NCBI RefSeq assembly: GCF_003286085.1
Contig: NW_020825322.1
Location: 496,001 to 560,000 of the forward strand
Direction of reading: 5' to 3'
DNA from: Drosophila persimilis
Lineage: Eukaryota > Arthropoda > Insecta > Diptera > Drosophilidae
DNA length: 64,000 nucleotides
Of this stretch, positions 25,201 through 37,647 are shown piece after piece. The notes beneath the pieces were generated by a model. The model saw nothing but the letters and a program-made list of their open reading frames with translations, was not told where the DNA came from and made no database searches. Numbering within the stretch: position 1 is the stretch's first letter; the number at the start of each line of letters is the position of its first letter. The translations under genes and the position numbers were made by a program.

Positions 25201-28200
25201 TAGTTGGCCACCAGTGAGCCGCCGTGCAGATTCGCCGAGAGCACGAACGGCAGTGACAGAGTCCAGTTCATGACCGCCGCCACCTCCGGCTCGGTGACCT
25301 TGTTGAACTTGTCGGTGCCGTACTGGTCCGGAAAGTTGCGATTCAGATCGATATTGTGGGCATTGTCGCGTCCCAAGCGGCTCATGCGGTCGCCCTCGCG
25401 CGACACCTCATACCCGTCTGGGTTCATGCTGTACAGGAAGTGCATCCGCGTGCCGTTCACCAGACGGGTGACCCGCTCGTCGTTGCCATACCGCTCCAGC
25501 AGGTACTTGCTGAGCAGCAGCAGCATCTCCTTGCCGACCACCTCGTTGCCGTGCATATTGGCCACGTACTTGAACTCGGGCACGCCGGGCACATGCGATC
25601 CTGGCGTAGCGAACAGCTCCAGCACCCACAGATCCCTGCCCTGGACACTCTTCCCGATGCTGTAGAGCCGCGTCAGCGAGGGATAGCTGTCCGCTAGTTG
25701 CCTCAGGTAGCTGCAAAGGATTGGATCGGCACGGAATGGAATGGAATCGATTCGAATCGAATGGGTTGGGTTCTCGGCTCCAGATGGACTCCGAGATGCC
25801 GAGCCCAAGCCAAGCGTGGACTACTCACCTCTCCATGGACGTATAGTTGTGGTGCTCGAAGACGGTGTGGGTAAGGAAGCCGTCGAACTGCTCCTTCCTT
25901 GCCTCCGGCGGCTCAGCGCGTTCCACCTTCACCTTCCGGAAGTTGCCTACGGATGTGGATTTGGACATGGATTAGGGACATGTTCAAGTATATCTGTGTG
26001 TGCAAGTGTGCAAGTTTATATATGTAAGATTAGCCATGCCAGAGTATGAGGATGGGAATGAGGATTGCGGTTGCGGTTGGGGTTGGGACAGAGAGTTAGC
26101 CACAAGTCGGTGCAATGGAAAGCTGTTGGGAGTGCGTCTAAGAGGCGAAAGCAGATGCAGATGCATAATTTCGTTCGTTTATTTTCGTTTTGTCATAGTT
26201 TTCACATTTATTAAGAATAAAATCCAAGTAAAATGCCAAACAAATGCTCAATCCTTCGTCATCGGATGTGCCCTTACATACATATATTCAACACATACAT
26301 ATATCTACACATTCCTTCCACCACTTCCTCCAACTACAATCTTTTTGGCACACTCAAACAGAAATTGCAATTCCCTTAAAAAGTGAATGTTTCATTCCTT
26401 TAATTTCGTTTCGTTCCGCGCCGACTAGGTACTTAAGTTGATTATTCAATTAAAATTTCATTAGAGTTCATTAAAATAATTTCCATCTACTTTCAGCAAA
26501 CATCTTTGACAGGCAGAGAGGATCACGTAGATCATAAGGAGAATCATACGAAAAGAATCGCGAAACAGGAAACGAAAAAAATAATTATTTAATGAACCAA
26601 AATTTCTGTGAGGGTTCGCAATGTGGTGTGTGTGGGGTGGGGGTGAATGGAGGTGAAAATAAAACACACCAAAGCTAAAATCCACATTTTATTCTGCCTT
26701 TGCCAAGAATCACCCGATCAAACCGTTTAAATCTCATTCCCATTATAAGTATACTCGAATATATATGTATATATATATAGTATGTACTATAGGCGATAGT
26801 TTTGTTGTGCGGCTGGATTTTTCCATTCGTTATTATCCACCCACACATGCTCGTATAATAGACAGATAGATCATAATGCATAGAGTATGTATTGTAGTAA
26901 TTTTCTCTACGTTTCACCTGCGATAGAATTAACCATCCATCATCTTTCGTGTATACACCTAATCGTGTATATATATATGTATATATGGATATTAATAGAC
27001 AGATAGATTAATCGTATAATGGATAGATCTTTCTTTTATATATATATATATATAGATAGCTGTATGGTTTGGGAAATTGTAATTACCCTCATACACACTT
27101 AATCGAATATATATATATATTATAATTTTTGTTGTTTTGGAACAAGACCATTTCGTTTCCTACAATGGTAATATTTTACCATTATGTGTTGTTTTCGCTA
27201 TATTTCGTGTACATACGATTTATTATATGTTGTGTATTATGGGGCTGGTTTTTTTAATTCTCATTGTACACATCGTACTCGTATATATATCTATGTATAA
27301 ATTATAATGCATTGAAATCTGTTGTTGAACAAGTCCTTTTCGTTCACATACAATCGATATTGATATTATGTATGTGAAGAGATATCTCAATAAAGTTTTC
27401 ATAGTATATGCATAGGTTTTAGGTATATGCTTTGATCGTCGCTTCCTCGTGCATTCTCTACAGTGCACCATAATATGTTTTGTATATATGTAGGTACGGG
27501 ATATGGGCAGGAGTAGGAGCAGGAGAACTGATCCATATAAAATCGTTCGTCCTCCTTTGTTTTTGTGGATAGGGTCATTCGATGACCTCAAGTGGGTTGA
27601 TTTCTTTACAAGTTCCTAAGTACAATTCGCTTATTTGATTAATTTTATTGCATCCTTGTTTTTGTGTTGTCGTTTTTTTTAAATTCTTTTTTGGTTTCGT
27701 TTTGTTCTTGACTGCTTGTTTTTGTTTTCTTATATACAAATCAAATCGGGTTTTCGGAAGTATAATCAATCAGTGCGTGTGTGTGTGTGCATATGTGTGT
27801 GTGTGTGTGCGGTGCAGGAAAAATGAACGAAACATAATATGACAGTGGCGCAAAACAAAGAGATTCCAGGATGAAGCCAAAGAGAAACAGAATACCCCAT
27901 GGAATGCAGTGCAAAATATACATAAATCCTTGGGGGATCTCCGAGATCTCCTAGCTCGATTCGGTAAAAACACCATTTATATTTAGAGCAGCCAACGAAT
28001 CGAACTTGGGCCAAGAGAAGCGCCCAAGTCAAATACATACATACATACATAAATGAAAGTGCTTTGCTGTGTTTTCGAGATACAGTTTGGATACGGACAG
28101 TAGGTAGTAGAGCGCTTAGAGCGGTGCATATAAAGAGAGAGCAGGACTACTAGGTGCTGGGTTGATCAGGGGGGCATTCATGGACAATTGATGCATTGAT

Positions 28201-31200
28201 ATCGGTTCAAATGACTGGCTAGCATGTACATATGCATATTAGACGGGGGGATAGCTGTCGCTGGTGCTGGCGGTGACTGGGCATTCCTCACCGCCACGCC
28301 GCATGAGAGAGTTCTAGAAAAAATAGGGACTGTATAAACTGCTAATACCATCAAAGTTCGTCTCGACGGGCAGCAGCTTGAAGTCCAGCCGCAGAGCCTC
28401 CAAGTTGTCGTTGGTAACGCGCACCTCTTGCGGGGCACTGGTCTGGTACCTGGAGTTTGGATGGAGACAGAGGGAAACGAAATCAGTACGGGAGCTGGAA
28501 AGGGAACCACAGGGAAAGGGAAAAAGGGGCAGCCACTCACCCAAAGGCAGCCGCATGCACGCTGTACAGGCCGGGCGTGAGCAGGCGCCAGTACTCGCCA
28601 CGCTTCGAGGTGCGAATGGGCTTTTCGTCCAGGCCGGCCACAATAATGTTCGCATCACCGATGGGATAGCCATTGGCGTCCTGCACCAGGCCCTTGATGC
28701 CGATGTGGGCTTGCTTCAGCAGCTGCATCAGCGAACCTTTGTTGCGCTGCCACTCTGCGGGTAGGGTGCTGGCAGGCGGATACTTGCAGCAGGAGAGCTC
28801 GATGGTCAGCTCGAAGCAGTTGCTGAAGGCGTAGTTGAAGTCCTGCATGCCGCCGGAGAGCTCGTACCAGTTGGCGCCGTTTGTGATGCCTCCGGCAAAG
28901 GAGTCGTTGCAGTTGCTGCCCTTCCGCATGATCGGATGGTTGTCCGAGTAGGCGTGCGCCAGCTGCTTGAAAACGCGGTCATCCGGGGTCAGGCTCTCCT
29001 CGCAGCACTCATTGTGCGCTCTAAAAGAGGAGAGGGATGTGTGATGAAAACTGGAATCTCACCCACGATGAGATCAAACCCGAAACCTACATGGAGTTGT
29101 CGTAGGGATAGCTGGCCACCACGGCTCCGCCATGGAAGTTGGCCGAGAGCACGAACGGCTTGCTGATTATCCAGTTGGCTAGGGCGGCCGTCTCCGGCTG
29201 GCGGGACTGCGCGTGCAGCTGGTGGACATGGGGCTCCTCCAGACGGTCGGGGAAGTCGCGGTTAAGATCGATGCCCGCCGCATTGCCACGCCCCACATAA
29301 TTGGGCAGCGATTCGCAGTTGCCCTCCTGTAAATTGTGGAGAAGGGGGGGGAAGAGGGGCAATATTAGCATAGGCGTGGATTTCTCTTTCATATCTGTTT
29401 CTCAATCTCACTCTCGCTCTTTCTCTCTCTCCTCTGTGTCTTGATTGTCATTCAGGTCAGTCCTGACCGAAATATTGCACTGCTTGGCATGTCTGTCAGG
29501 TGGGTCGGGGCTCTCTCTGATTACACCATTCACCCACGCACCCATCGGAGAGAGAGTCATAATCGATATTCGATAACGATGTTGCGCAATCGAATAACAC
29601 GCTAATTATCAAATCAGAACGCAGCTATTTCCCCCGCCCTCCCCTCACTATACAGCTTATAAACTGGAGCAGCTGCTGCACGATCTGATTGAACGCACAT
29701 GAACCGAGCGAGCAAAAGGCGATCGGGGAGGACTGATGGATGGATTGGAGTGAAGCCTCCTCCATTGCATAATCAACAAATTACACATATCATTTAATGG
29801 ACATATTAAATGGCAAATGTCATTAGCATGTTCAGCCAGAATGGAAATTATGTACTACCCCAGTCACGCCACAGATCACCGATCACACATACACGTGGGT
29901 TATCCGTTCCACTGTGCAAGAAAGCAGAGACACATTGTTACATACATGCATACATACAAACAGATACACATATGCAAGTTCAGAAAGTTTCAACTCCAAT
30001 TAAGAATGAATAGGGGGAAGAGGGACAGGTGGTAACTCTATGCAGGTGACTCTCGCTCTCTCGAACTCAAGGAAGAAGCTGGAACAGTTATTTGCTAAAC
30101 CAGCGAGGAATAAGCTTCTGCTCAACGAATAACAGAGCTTTTTCTCTTCCTATCTGTCTTTGAGTCAACATTCTGAATGAATTTAAATTTCCCGTGTATC
30201 TACGCACTAACCGAAACCTTTGCTAAATCATTCCATACGTTCCAGAAACGGTAAAATGATCCATAAGCAACAACCAAAAGCAAACTATACATTGCTTTGC
30301 AGAAGATAATGATAACCATTATCTATGCATGTTGGCGAACGTGGGTGTGTGCAATATGTCAACAGTTGTGAATATTCAGGCGTGGCAGTGGGCGGAGAGA
30401 GAGACGGCGGTAAAGGGATTGCGCTTGGGCCTAGCGCAATCGGATAAAAAGTGCGAATTTAACGACAGCACAGAGAGAGAGAGAGAGAGAGAGATGACTT
30501 CTTCCGCCTCTCTCACCCCGACACCCCCGCAAACTTTAAACCACACTCTCTCTGCCTCTTTGTATTCTGAAATTTCACAATTATTGATTTTTCCCAGCGA
30601 CCGAAAGAGACTCGTACACAGTGGCAGTATGTATGCAAACAGGTGACCCGCCCGCGCGTACTGTAGAGCGAACGTACCTGGGACAGAGCATAGCCATCGG
30701 GATTCATGGTGGGCATTAGATAGATGTCCGTGGAGTTCATCAGCTGGCCCACATCCGTGATGCGGTCGTAGTTGCCTAACAGGTACTGAGCCAGATAGAC
30801 GAGCAGCTGCCGTCCCACCGTCTCGTCGCCGTGCATATTGGCAATGTACTTGACGGGCGGCGTGAGCAGATTGCGCTGCCGCGTATTCTTCGAGATCTGC
30901 AGCACAACCAGGTTGCGGCCCTCCAGGGATCGGCCCAGATAGTGAACGCGAGCCTGCTCTGGATAGGCCTTCTCCAGGCCCGCAAACAGATCCTCCAGCT
31001 GCTCCTGGCTGGTGTAGTGGGGCTGCTGCAGGAAGCTCTCCTCCTCTTTGATGATGTAGCCCCGTCCTCTGGGCACCAGCTGGGCGACCATGGCCAAAGC
31101 CAGGCCAGTCACAATCCACTGTACCAGCATCTTCTTTGGACTCGCCTCCACTTCTACGGCAGTCTTCCCGTCTTCGCAGCCGCTACGGGGGGATGACCTC

Positions 31201-34200
31201 AATTGCTGGTTATCACGGGCGTGCAAATTGAACGCTGGATGCTCCAGATAAAGTTCTTATTTGGTTTTCTTCTGCTTTTTCGGGGGGAGACCTCCGCCCG
31301 CGCGTCCTCGTCTTGGTCGTCTGGGGGGGTCGGCGTCGTCGTCGTTGTCGTTGTCCGTTCCGTCGTCGGGTGGTCGGTGCAGCTCAGCTTCGAAAAATGA
31401 ACTGCTTGAAAATTTGCTGCGTTGATTGGCCTTAAGCGCCCATGGGGCTGCTGTCGCTGTGCCTGTTACCGCTCCTCTGCCAGCGTCGACGCCAGCACAC
31501 TCGGCTGAGAGCAGCGCAAAGCAAAGCGCGCGCTAATTGCAGGGAAATTACACGCCACAGAGAGCTTGAGAGCCGAATGTTTTTTTTAGTTTTCCTTCTT
31601 CTGCCGTTATATATGTATATGTATTTTCCACAGTTTTCTGATACCGTGTCACGAACCGTTGTTGTTATTTGAGTGTAAATTAATAGTTTGTCGTCGCTTT
31701 CGGATTCAATAATGATTATTATTGTTTCATTTGAGTGTTGAATAGCGTTGCCAGACGAAAGCCGAGGCGCCGGCGCGTGTGAGAGCGCAGTCGCCGCCAA
31801 GCCACAGCAGAGAGAGAGAGAGAGAGTGTGCGCACGAGAGAAAGATGGTGAAGACAAGGCGGAGAGAGAGAGAGACAGTCAAATTTGCGTCGCACGTCAG
31901 CGAAAAGGATATTTTTAGCATGAAATCAATAACTCTCTTTTGACGTCACAGCCAGCCAGACCGCCCATTGCCAGTGTCCCTGGCGTGGGTTCAAACGCCC
32001 ACGCACACACACGGCACATACATTTGTACATATTTCCATATGCCCCTTCCTTATCGATAAACAAAATTCCCCGGGCCATTAAGGCCGTCTTTATCAGTAG
32101 AGCGCAATTTCAGGGAAATTTATATTCCCACTGAGTGAATGGGATCGGTGACAGTGGAGGGCGGCGGTGATAGCGGGCAAAAAGCTTCTCTATTTCAAGC
32201 TTCTCTCCCAATCACGCAGCAATACCACATTGTTGGCACTTCTTCTTGGCACAGCTGGAATTAACACCGAGGCCTGCATGCTCTACGATAATTAATCCGT
32301 TTCAATTCCATTCGGATGTCAATCGAAAAATTTGTGAAAATAGGGTAGATTCCACAAGGTAATCCTTTTTTCAATCATTGAAAAAGCTACTAATCAATAC
32401 CGTATCCATGACATTTAGACATCGATGGAGAATAACATACATATGTACATACATAATCAAGTATTTTCCATCAGGAATCAGGAACTCTTATCTAACCAGA
32501 TACAATTTAAAGAATAATCAAAATTTGTATGCTAAAAAAAATATGTTCTTTCTAGTGGATCTATTAGAATCCATCAACATCTTCAACTATTATACTTTTT
32601 ATGGAACGATCAAATTTAACCTTTTATGCAATTAAAAGTAAGGATCGTTTGGAGCATCTTTTTTTTATGGAAATTTACAGAATTCTTACAATATCGAAGA
32701 AAGAAACATGTATAAGTTCTTGCATCACATGGTTCTAGATATTCACATTTTTAGAAATATAAAAAAACTGCATCAAACAGAAATCGACAAACTACTCGTA
32801 AATTCGCGTGGCTCTCGCTGGAGGAATAGTAGCAGCGGACACAGACATAAGCGCAATCACAACGACGACGAACCGGTTGCATTTACTTGTAAAGTGTCTC
32901 AATTGCAGGAAAATGAAATGAACTAAACCAAAACCAAAGCGAAAACAACACATCGCCCATACGCCGCGGCGTCAACGGTGGCATACTGCCGTATAGCTGT
33001 TGTTGTTGTGACATCTAACCAGTTTCTTTAAAGGTAATTGCACGGGCTGCCTCCCTTGCGGGCTGCTCCCACAGTTACGGCCGCTGTGTTGCAATTGCAA
33101 CACAATGACGTCAGCGGCCGGGGCTGGCCTTAAATCTATCCACCAGATTATTGGAGGGGCAGGCCGTAAAACTGTCACCCACACCCAACATCCACATCGA
33201 AGCACTTGGCATACATGTTTGTTTAACAACAGTCTAATCTAATCAGACACGAAAATTGCCACCACTCGAGGTGTCCGCCCGAAATACCTATTGCTCTTTG
33301 GATTAACTAAAATTAGTTGAAAATCTGATAAAACATTGAAATATCCCTTAATACCCTGTGGCCCACGGTACACACATACATATTTACATCTAAAGTTTTT
33401 TCAATATGACGCAGTTTGAAGCTTACTCTGAGCAGCAATAAAGCTCAACAGAGAAGAGAGTGGACACGCGCATAGGGAGAGATTGAGAGGGTGAGAGGGA
33501 GAGAGGTGTGAGGTGTTCAGCCGGCAGACAGCTGATAATCATAACTGTTTACTATGTCCGACTTATCGTAGAGTAAAAAGGTATATTTCATTCGTGAAGA
33601 TCAATGTTTGCCACCCTATAGCGCCATAAATATTTATATATGGACATATATTTTTTACGAGCATTCGATCTGCTAGCTATGAAAATTTCTCAGTCTGTGG
33701 GAGCTTCTGGATTCAAGAACCATGTAACCAAAATCCACAGGGTATTGGGTATTTCCCAGTCGCTTTTACTTGCTGCCTATTCTCTTGGTCTGCTCGCTCT
33801 CCGCTCTTCACGAGCTGATCTTGAACTTTCCAAGTTTGTAAAGCTCTCGCGTCCGCCTCGTTTTCACAGAAAATGCCATGATACTTGCAGCACAACAGCA
33901 AGGAGGGATACAAATATATAAATACATCGATTTTATTTACGTACGTAATCTCCTTAATTATATTGACAATTGTTCGCTACAGGGATTCACAGCAGAGTTA
34001 ATGCAATGAAAAGAGAGCCAACAGAGTCAGGGGAATTTTCAATATTTTGTGTGTTGATGCGAATACATACTATGGGAATAAACAGTGTATGGCGGAAATG
34101 TGCTAGCACAGACTAAACAATTACCAAGCTGTTGCGGCACCAGAAATTTGTTCTATTGCGGGGTTTTTCCTGATGCCCTTTAATGCGCTTTAATGTACCC

Positions 34201-35070
34201 CGTCATGTGGAAGCGATGGAAGCAGTTGGGTGCAAGGACGTCCCCCCGCTGAACTAGGGAAAAGGAAAACAACAGAGATAAAGCTTCCCTGCATGTACAT
34301 ATGTATATTTATGTATCCCTATTAGATACATATGTACATATGTATAAAAAAGGTTTGGGTCGCCGCGATCGTTCCGATATTTGACTCACTAGCGAAGCGA
34401 TACCTTTAATTTAAGGAATTCAAACACAAACCAACTTAAAAAATTAACATCACTTCAAAATGACTGAAAACAGTCATTTAATAGAGCATTTTCTGAAATA
34501 TACTGTCCAGTGTCCTCAATATTCTTCACATGAACCCAACACACCAAGACCCTGAACAATTATAGGAATAATCTAAGAGTGTTACAATTTATCTAGGGAA
34601 AACCACTTCAGAATCAATGATGCCCGCTTTCAGGAACTCCCATTTGATCCACAACAGATTTCTTAAATTTAATTTTGTTGTTAGCTTAATTAAGTGTTTT
34701 CCTACCCCTGTACATTAGCCCCACAATAACCACCACTTGACTCAATTGAAGAGCTTTAAAATGAAGATCACTCGTAAAGCAGAAGCCCAAACACTTGGGA
34801 TTAGACATTCAGAGGGCCATCGAGTGGAGAGTACCAGAGAGTAATGATGGACCAGTGTTCAGATAATATCAGACGAAACTTTCAGATGCTAATAGCCAGA
34901 TCACAACTGACTTGAACCAGAAAAACTGGGTCACCTATGGTACTATAGTACAGGAAGGGGAGCGGATTTCATATAGATAGAAACAGTCTCTGGCTTTCCA
35001 CTACAGATTCCAAACGCAGCGGGGCAGAGGAACAAAGCACATCGGAAACCAAAGAGACAGAGAGAGATAC

Positions 35071-35104
<34 letters not shown>

Positions 35105-35782
35105 AGTGTTGATTCATGGATTGATCTGGGGTGGAGTCGGGGTAACAATTTATCCGATTTACATTCACTTTTCGCTATTGTTATAATGCTCCCCACAGCT
35201 GTTTTGGCTTTGAAAGCGGATTGTGGTACAAGCAACTTTCTTCTAGAACTACCCATAGATGGGCACGGGGACGAGACGGGGGTTCGTAGTATGACTCACC
35301 TGGGCGAGGGCAAATCCATCCGGATTGCAGCTGGGTAGAAAATGAATTTCTGTGGTGTTGAGCAGCCGTTGGACCTGGTCGTCGGTCTCATAGCTGCTGG
35401 CCAGATACTCGGCCATATACAGGACAATCTGACGACCCAGGGTCTCGTCGCCCCGAATGTTGGCCACCAGCTTGACCATGGGCCGCAGCAGATCCCCGCT
35501 CTTGTCGTTCGCCGGTGGGGCGTTTAGCGCTAGGGCATGCAGTGGCCTGCCCTGCAAGGAGCGACCGACTTTGTAGGCCTGGGCCAACTGGGGATAGTCC
35601 TTGGCCAACTGGCCAAACAGAGCTCCAATCTCATCGTTGTCCAGATAGTGGGGATGAGCCAGAAAGCTCTCGGTCTCCTCGATCACCTGAACCGCAGCAC
35701 TCTCGCTGTACTCTGCGGGGGCGGGGGCCGGCGAGCCAGCGACGAGGGCCAGGCACGCAATCACAAAAACGCCAACGCGCAT
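22284..35782 (-). CDS. svr: Silver, metallocarboxypeptidase D (multi-domain, membrane-bound)
   Basis: CPD removes C-terminal Arg/Lys from peptides and proteins in the secretory pathway. Alternative first coding exons are 1A (35782-35300) and 1B (31130-30678). Shared exons: 29326-29091, 29020-28541, 28449-28349, 25946-25829, 25710-24384, 24061-23838, 23772-22529, 22468-22284 (stop TAA). All phases match, giving 1465 aa (1A) or 1455 aa (1B). Domain 1B has zinc motif HGDE (H100, E103), GIDLNRDFPD, NFHGGAVV and catalytic LTIELS. Domain 2 has NMHGNE, NIDLNRNFPDQ, NLHGGSLV and LTIEMG, so both look active. Domain 3 lacks these residues, as is usual for the third CPD domain. A hydrophobic helix near 1323-1347 (FIIFASVMIIVGVVVCVLC) precedes an acidic cytosolic tail. 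Confidence 0.95.
25947..28348 (-). other. svr: svr intron between domains 1 and 2
   Basis: A 2.4-kb AT-rich intron with AT and GT microsatellites. Reading through the donor at 28348 adds a short tail (ISSLYSPYFF) and a stop at 28314, which would give a soluble protein with a single carboxypeptidase domain. Such short svr forms are known in D. melanogaster. Nothing else is seen in the intron. Confidence 0.7.
30678..31130 (-). CDS. svr: svr alternative first coding exon 1B
   Basis: 151 codons ending in phase 0 at CAG|GTACGT, the same phase as exon 1A, so the two are mutually exclusive beginnings of one protein. It has a signal-anchor-like start (MLVQWIVTGLALAMVAQLVP), then the carboxypeptidase fold with a complete NMHGDE zinc motif and TMNPDGYALSQ. 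The GC-rich stretch just upstream (about 31140-31450) is the likely 1B leader or promoter. I saw no TATA box there. Confidence 0.9.
31131..35299 (-). other. svr: svr intron separating exons 1A and 1B
   Basis: This 4-kb stretch holds the 1B promoter region, GA microsatellites (about 31809-31826, 35073-35098) and the nested palindrome at 33078-33120. No nested gene is convincing; short frames at 32708-32926 and 33640-33921 lack codon bias. The following intron, 29327-30677, carries a GA run at 30472-30494 and nothing else. Confidence 0.6.
33078..33120. promoter_or_regulatory. Nested palindromes with a perfect CRE (candidate svr 1B enhancer)
   Basis: The outer arms CGGCCGCT (33078-33085) and AGCGGCCG (33113-33120) are exact reverse complements. 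Inside lies an 18-bp perfect palindrome, GTGTTGCAATTGCAACAC (33086-33103). It is followed by TGACGTCA (33106-33113), a perfect CRE/CREB-ATF site. It sits in a local GC-rich island in an otherwise AT-rich intron, about 2 kb upstream of exon 1B. Regulatory function is inferred. Confidence 0.5.
35300..35782 (-). CDS. svr: svr alternative first coding exon 1A
   Basis: 161 codons ending in phase 0 at CAG|GTGAGT. It begins with a signal peptide (MRVGVFVIACLALVAGSPAP). It carries the N-terminal half of a carboxypeptidase domain ending SCNPDGFALAQ. The zinc motif reads NIRGDE, so the first zinc-binding His is Arg (residue 110). This form of domain 1 is therefore predicted not to bind zinc normally, whereas 1B keeps NMHGDE. 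It is the 5'-most coding exon; a repeat with motif-1 sequence lies 440 bp upstream. An in-frame extension upstream has no ATG in its first codons, so ATG 35782 is chosen. Confidence 0.9.
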
Positions 35783-36217
35783 ATTATCTGCTATCTGGAG
35801 AGCAGATCGATCCGATCTAGACCCGCCGATGCGGACACGTAAGCAGCAACAACAAGCGGGGGCGCAGGCGCAGACGATGGAGAGACGCTGGATGAGGTGC
35901 TGCTGCACCTGTGGCTCGCTTTCTGCTAACAGCTTTCTTTGATATGCAAATTATTGCCAATATTTCACTCTAACACAGAAAATAGCACACAAACCAGAAC
36001 AGACACGGAACAACAACTTGTTCTGCAGGTGCTTTTGCCCTGCTGGCGGATGATTCGTTTGCCGCGCTGTCACTGCACCAAAACTCCAAAATCACACGCC
36101 ACAAAATGACTGAACGCCCGAGGAGCAAAACATATTATCTACAAACAATAATTTTTGTACTATATATTAATAATTTACACATATACACATTCAAAACACA
36201 AACTACGCGAACGCAAC

Positions 36218-36385
36218 CAGTGTGACCGCGGATTTATCGTTAAAATATACCGTCCGAACCTCGGAAATATACCGAAGCATACTGTCTCATTTAAAAAATA
36301 GACCGTAAATATACCTACGAATTCACGTTCTATTTTACATATTCCTCGTTTTTGATCTTCCGTGGAATATTACTAGCTATATAGC
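36218..36385 (-). repeat. Dispersed promoter-associated repeat, copy 2
   Basis: Read on the minus strand it runs from TAGCTAGTAATATTCCACGG through GGTATATTT units to CGGTATATTTCCGAGG, a degenerate DRE (TTAACGATAAA) and an exact motif-1 string CGGTCACACTG (36228-36218). It lies about 440 bp upstream of the svr exon 1A start codon, in the same orientation as svr, so it is probably the svr distal promoter. Confidence 0.75.
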
Positions 36386-37245
36386 ACATTTAGCCATGCC
36401 CAGACAGTTTTATACGATTGATGAATCACTTCTATACTTAATTGGCAAGTTTTTAGTCCTTGCTTTTATTTTATTTTAACTAAAACAGGGTTTAAACAAA
36501 ATAGTTCAACAAAAAAACAGTCGCAATGTTGCTGATATTTGAAGACATGATTTGTATACCCTATTTCGTTAATTTTATATGAAGATGAAACGTAATTTAT
36601 AAAGACCTTTTCTCAAATTGATATTCTTTAGACATATTCAAGTACATTATTAGTATCTTGTGTATATTTATTTCGATCCTGATACCTACGGAGCCTTGGA
36701 TGACAAATTTGAATTATTTTAATTATTCAAATATATATCGGTATTTATTTGAATAGGGTATGAATCGGTAATAACCGGTTGACAACAATGATTACCGGCA
36801 ACATTAATTGTCATACCCTAGGGAAAGGATGTTATAGAATTGAGAAAATGTTTGACCGATTGACCGAATCCTGGGAACCTTAGAAATATTGTTCCACCGA
36901 ACATCGCTGCTAGTCCAGGTGAGGAAAAATTACAAATTCCTTGTATTACAGCCCCTTCTTGTTGGGCGGCCACTTATTCGTTCTCCCCTTCTCTACTGCA
37001 ACAGAAAGAAAATAAAGGACCCTCACACTCAAAGGTAGGTTGCCAAAGGTAAGTGCCTGGCAGCGTAGCAAATTCAAAGTTGGGCCCAACACTGGAGGGC
37101 CGAGGGCCGTGGAGGAGAAGGAACAGTCACAATCGAAGGACCTAGACTACATAGCCTATGCAGAACCACATCACCAGTCTGAAAAATATTTACTCACAAG
37201 TGTAAACGGCAAAAGAGGGTGCCGATTACATTTTCAAGTCACCCG

Positions 37246-37647
37246 TATAAAAGGCGAAAGGTTGTTGTTTTTCAGTGCAGTCATAATGTTCATAGTTATG
37301 GAGCTGCTTCTATGGCGCGATCTTCTAAAGCCCCATCCTTCGTCTCCATCTGCGGGGCTTTCGCTTGTACGGATAAGTGGCGTCGAAATACCATTGCAGG
37401 CCCTTGCTGCCGCTGGTTCATATTGTCCTTCAGTATATAAATATTTATCTATTGAGATATTGAGTGTCTGTCACAGCCGTACTCAGAATGTTGTCCATTC
37501 TTATATGCTTTCTCTTTTTCGAAGTAAGTATGGAAGAGTTTTGAGGTTATTCAGACCAATACTTTTTGTGTCCTTGCAGTTCCCCACCCAAATGGATTAC
37601 TTTTGAATGTGCATCTACATATGTATGTCTTTACATATTTATCATGA
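37246..37647 (+). CDS. Candidate small two-exon gene with TATA and initiator
   Basis: TATAAAAGG (37246-37254) is followed 28 bp later by an initiator TCAGTG (A+1 at 37274), then an ATG at 37286. A consensus donor GAA|GTAAGT (37523/37524) and acceptor TCCTTGCAG (37571-37579) define a 56-nt intron. From ATG 37286 the spliced frame runs to TGA at 37645-37647, 101 aa, with no family recognised. Other short frames compete: one from about 37493 gives a tiny signal-like peptide (MLSILICFLFFEF...), preceded by its own TATATAAATA near 37433. The promoter and splice signals are better than the protein. It could be an accessory-gland-type peptide gene, a noncoding RNA or chance. Confidence 0.3.

Noticed and set aside
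22596-25697. Several long plus-strand frames (up to 270 codons) opposite svr
   Set aside because: Antisense shadows of GC-biased svr exons; they end with the exons and have no domains.
32972-33229. 85-codon minus-strand frame over the palindromic CRE island
   Set aside because: Open because the island is GC-rich; Trp/Cys-rich composition and no start context make coding unlikely.
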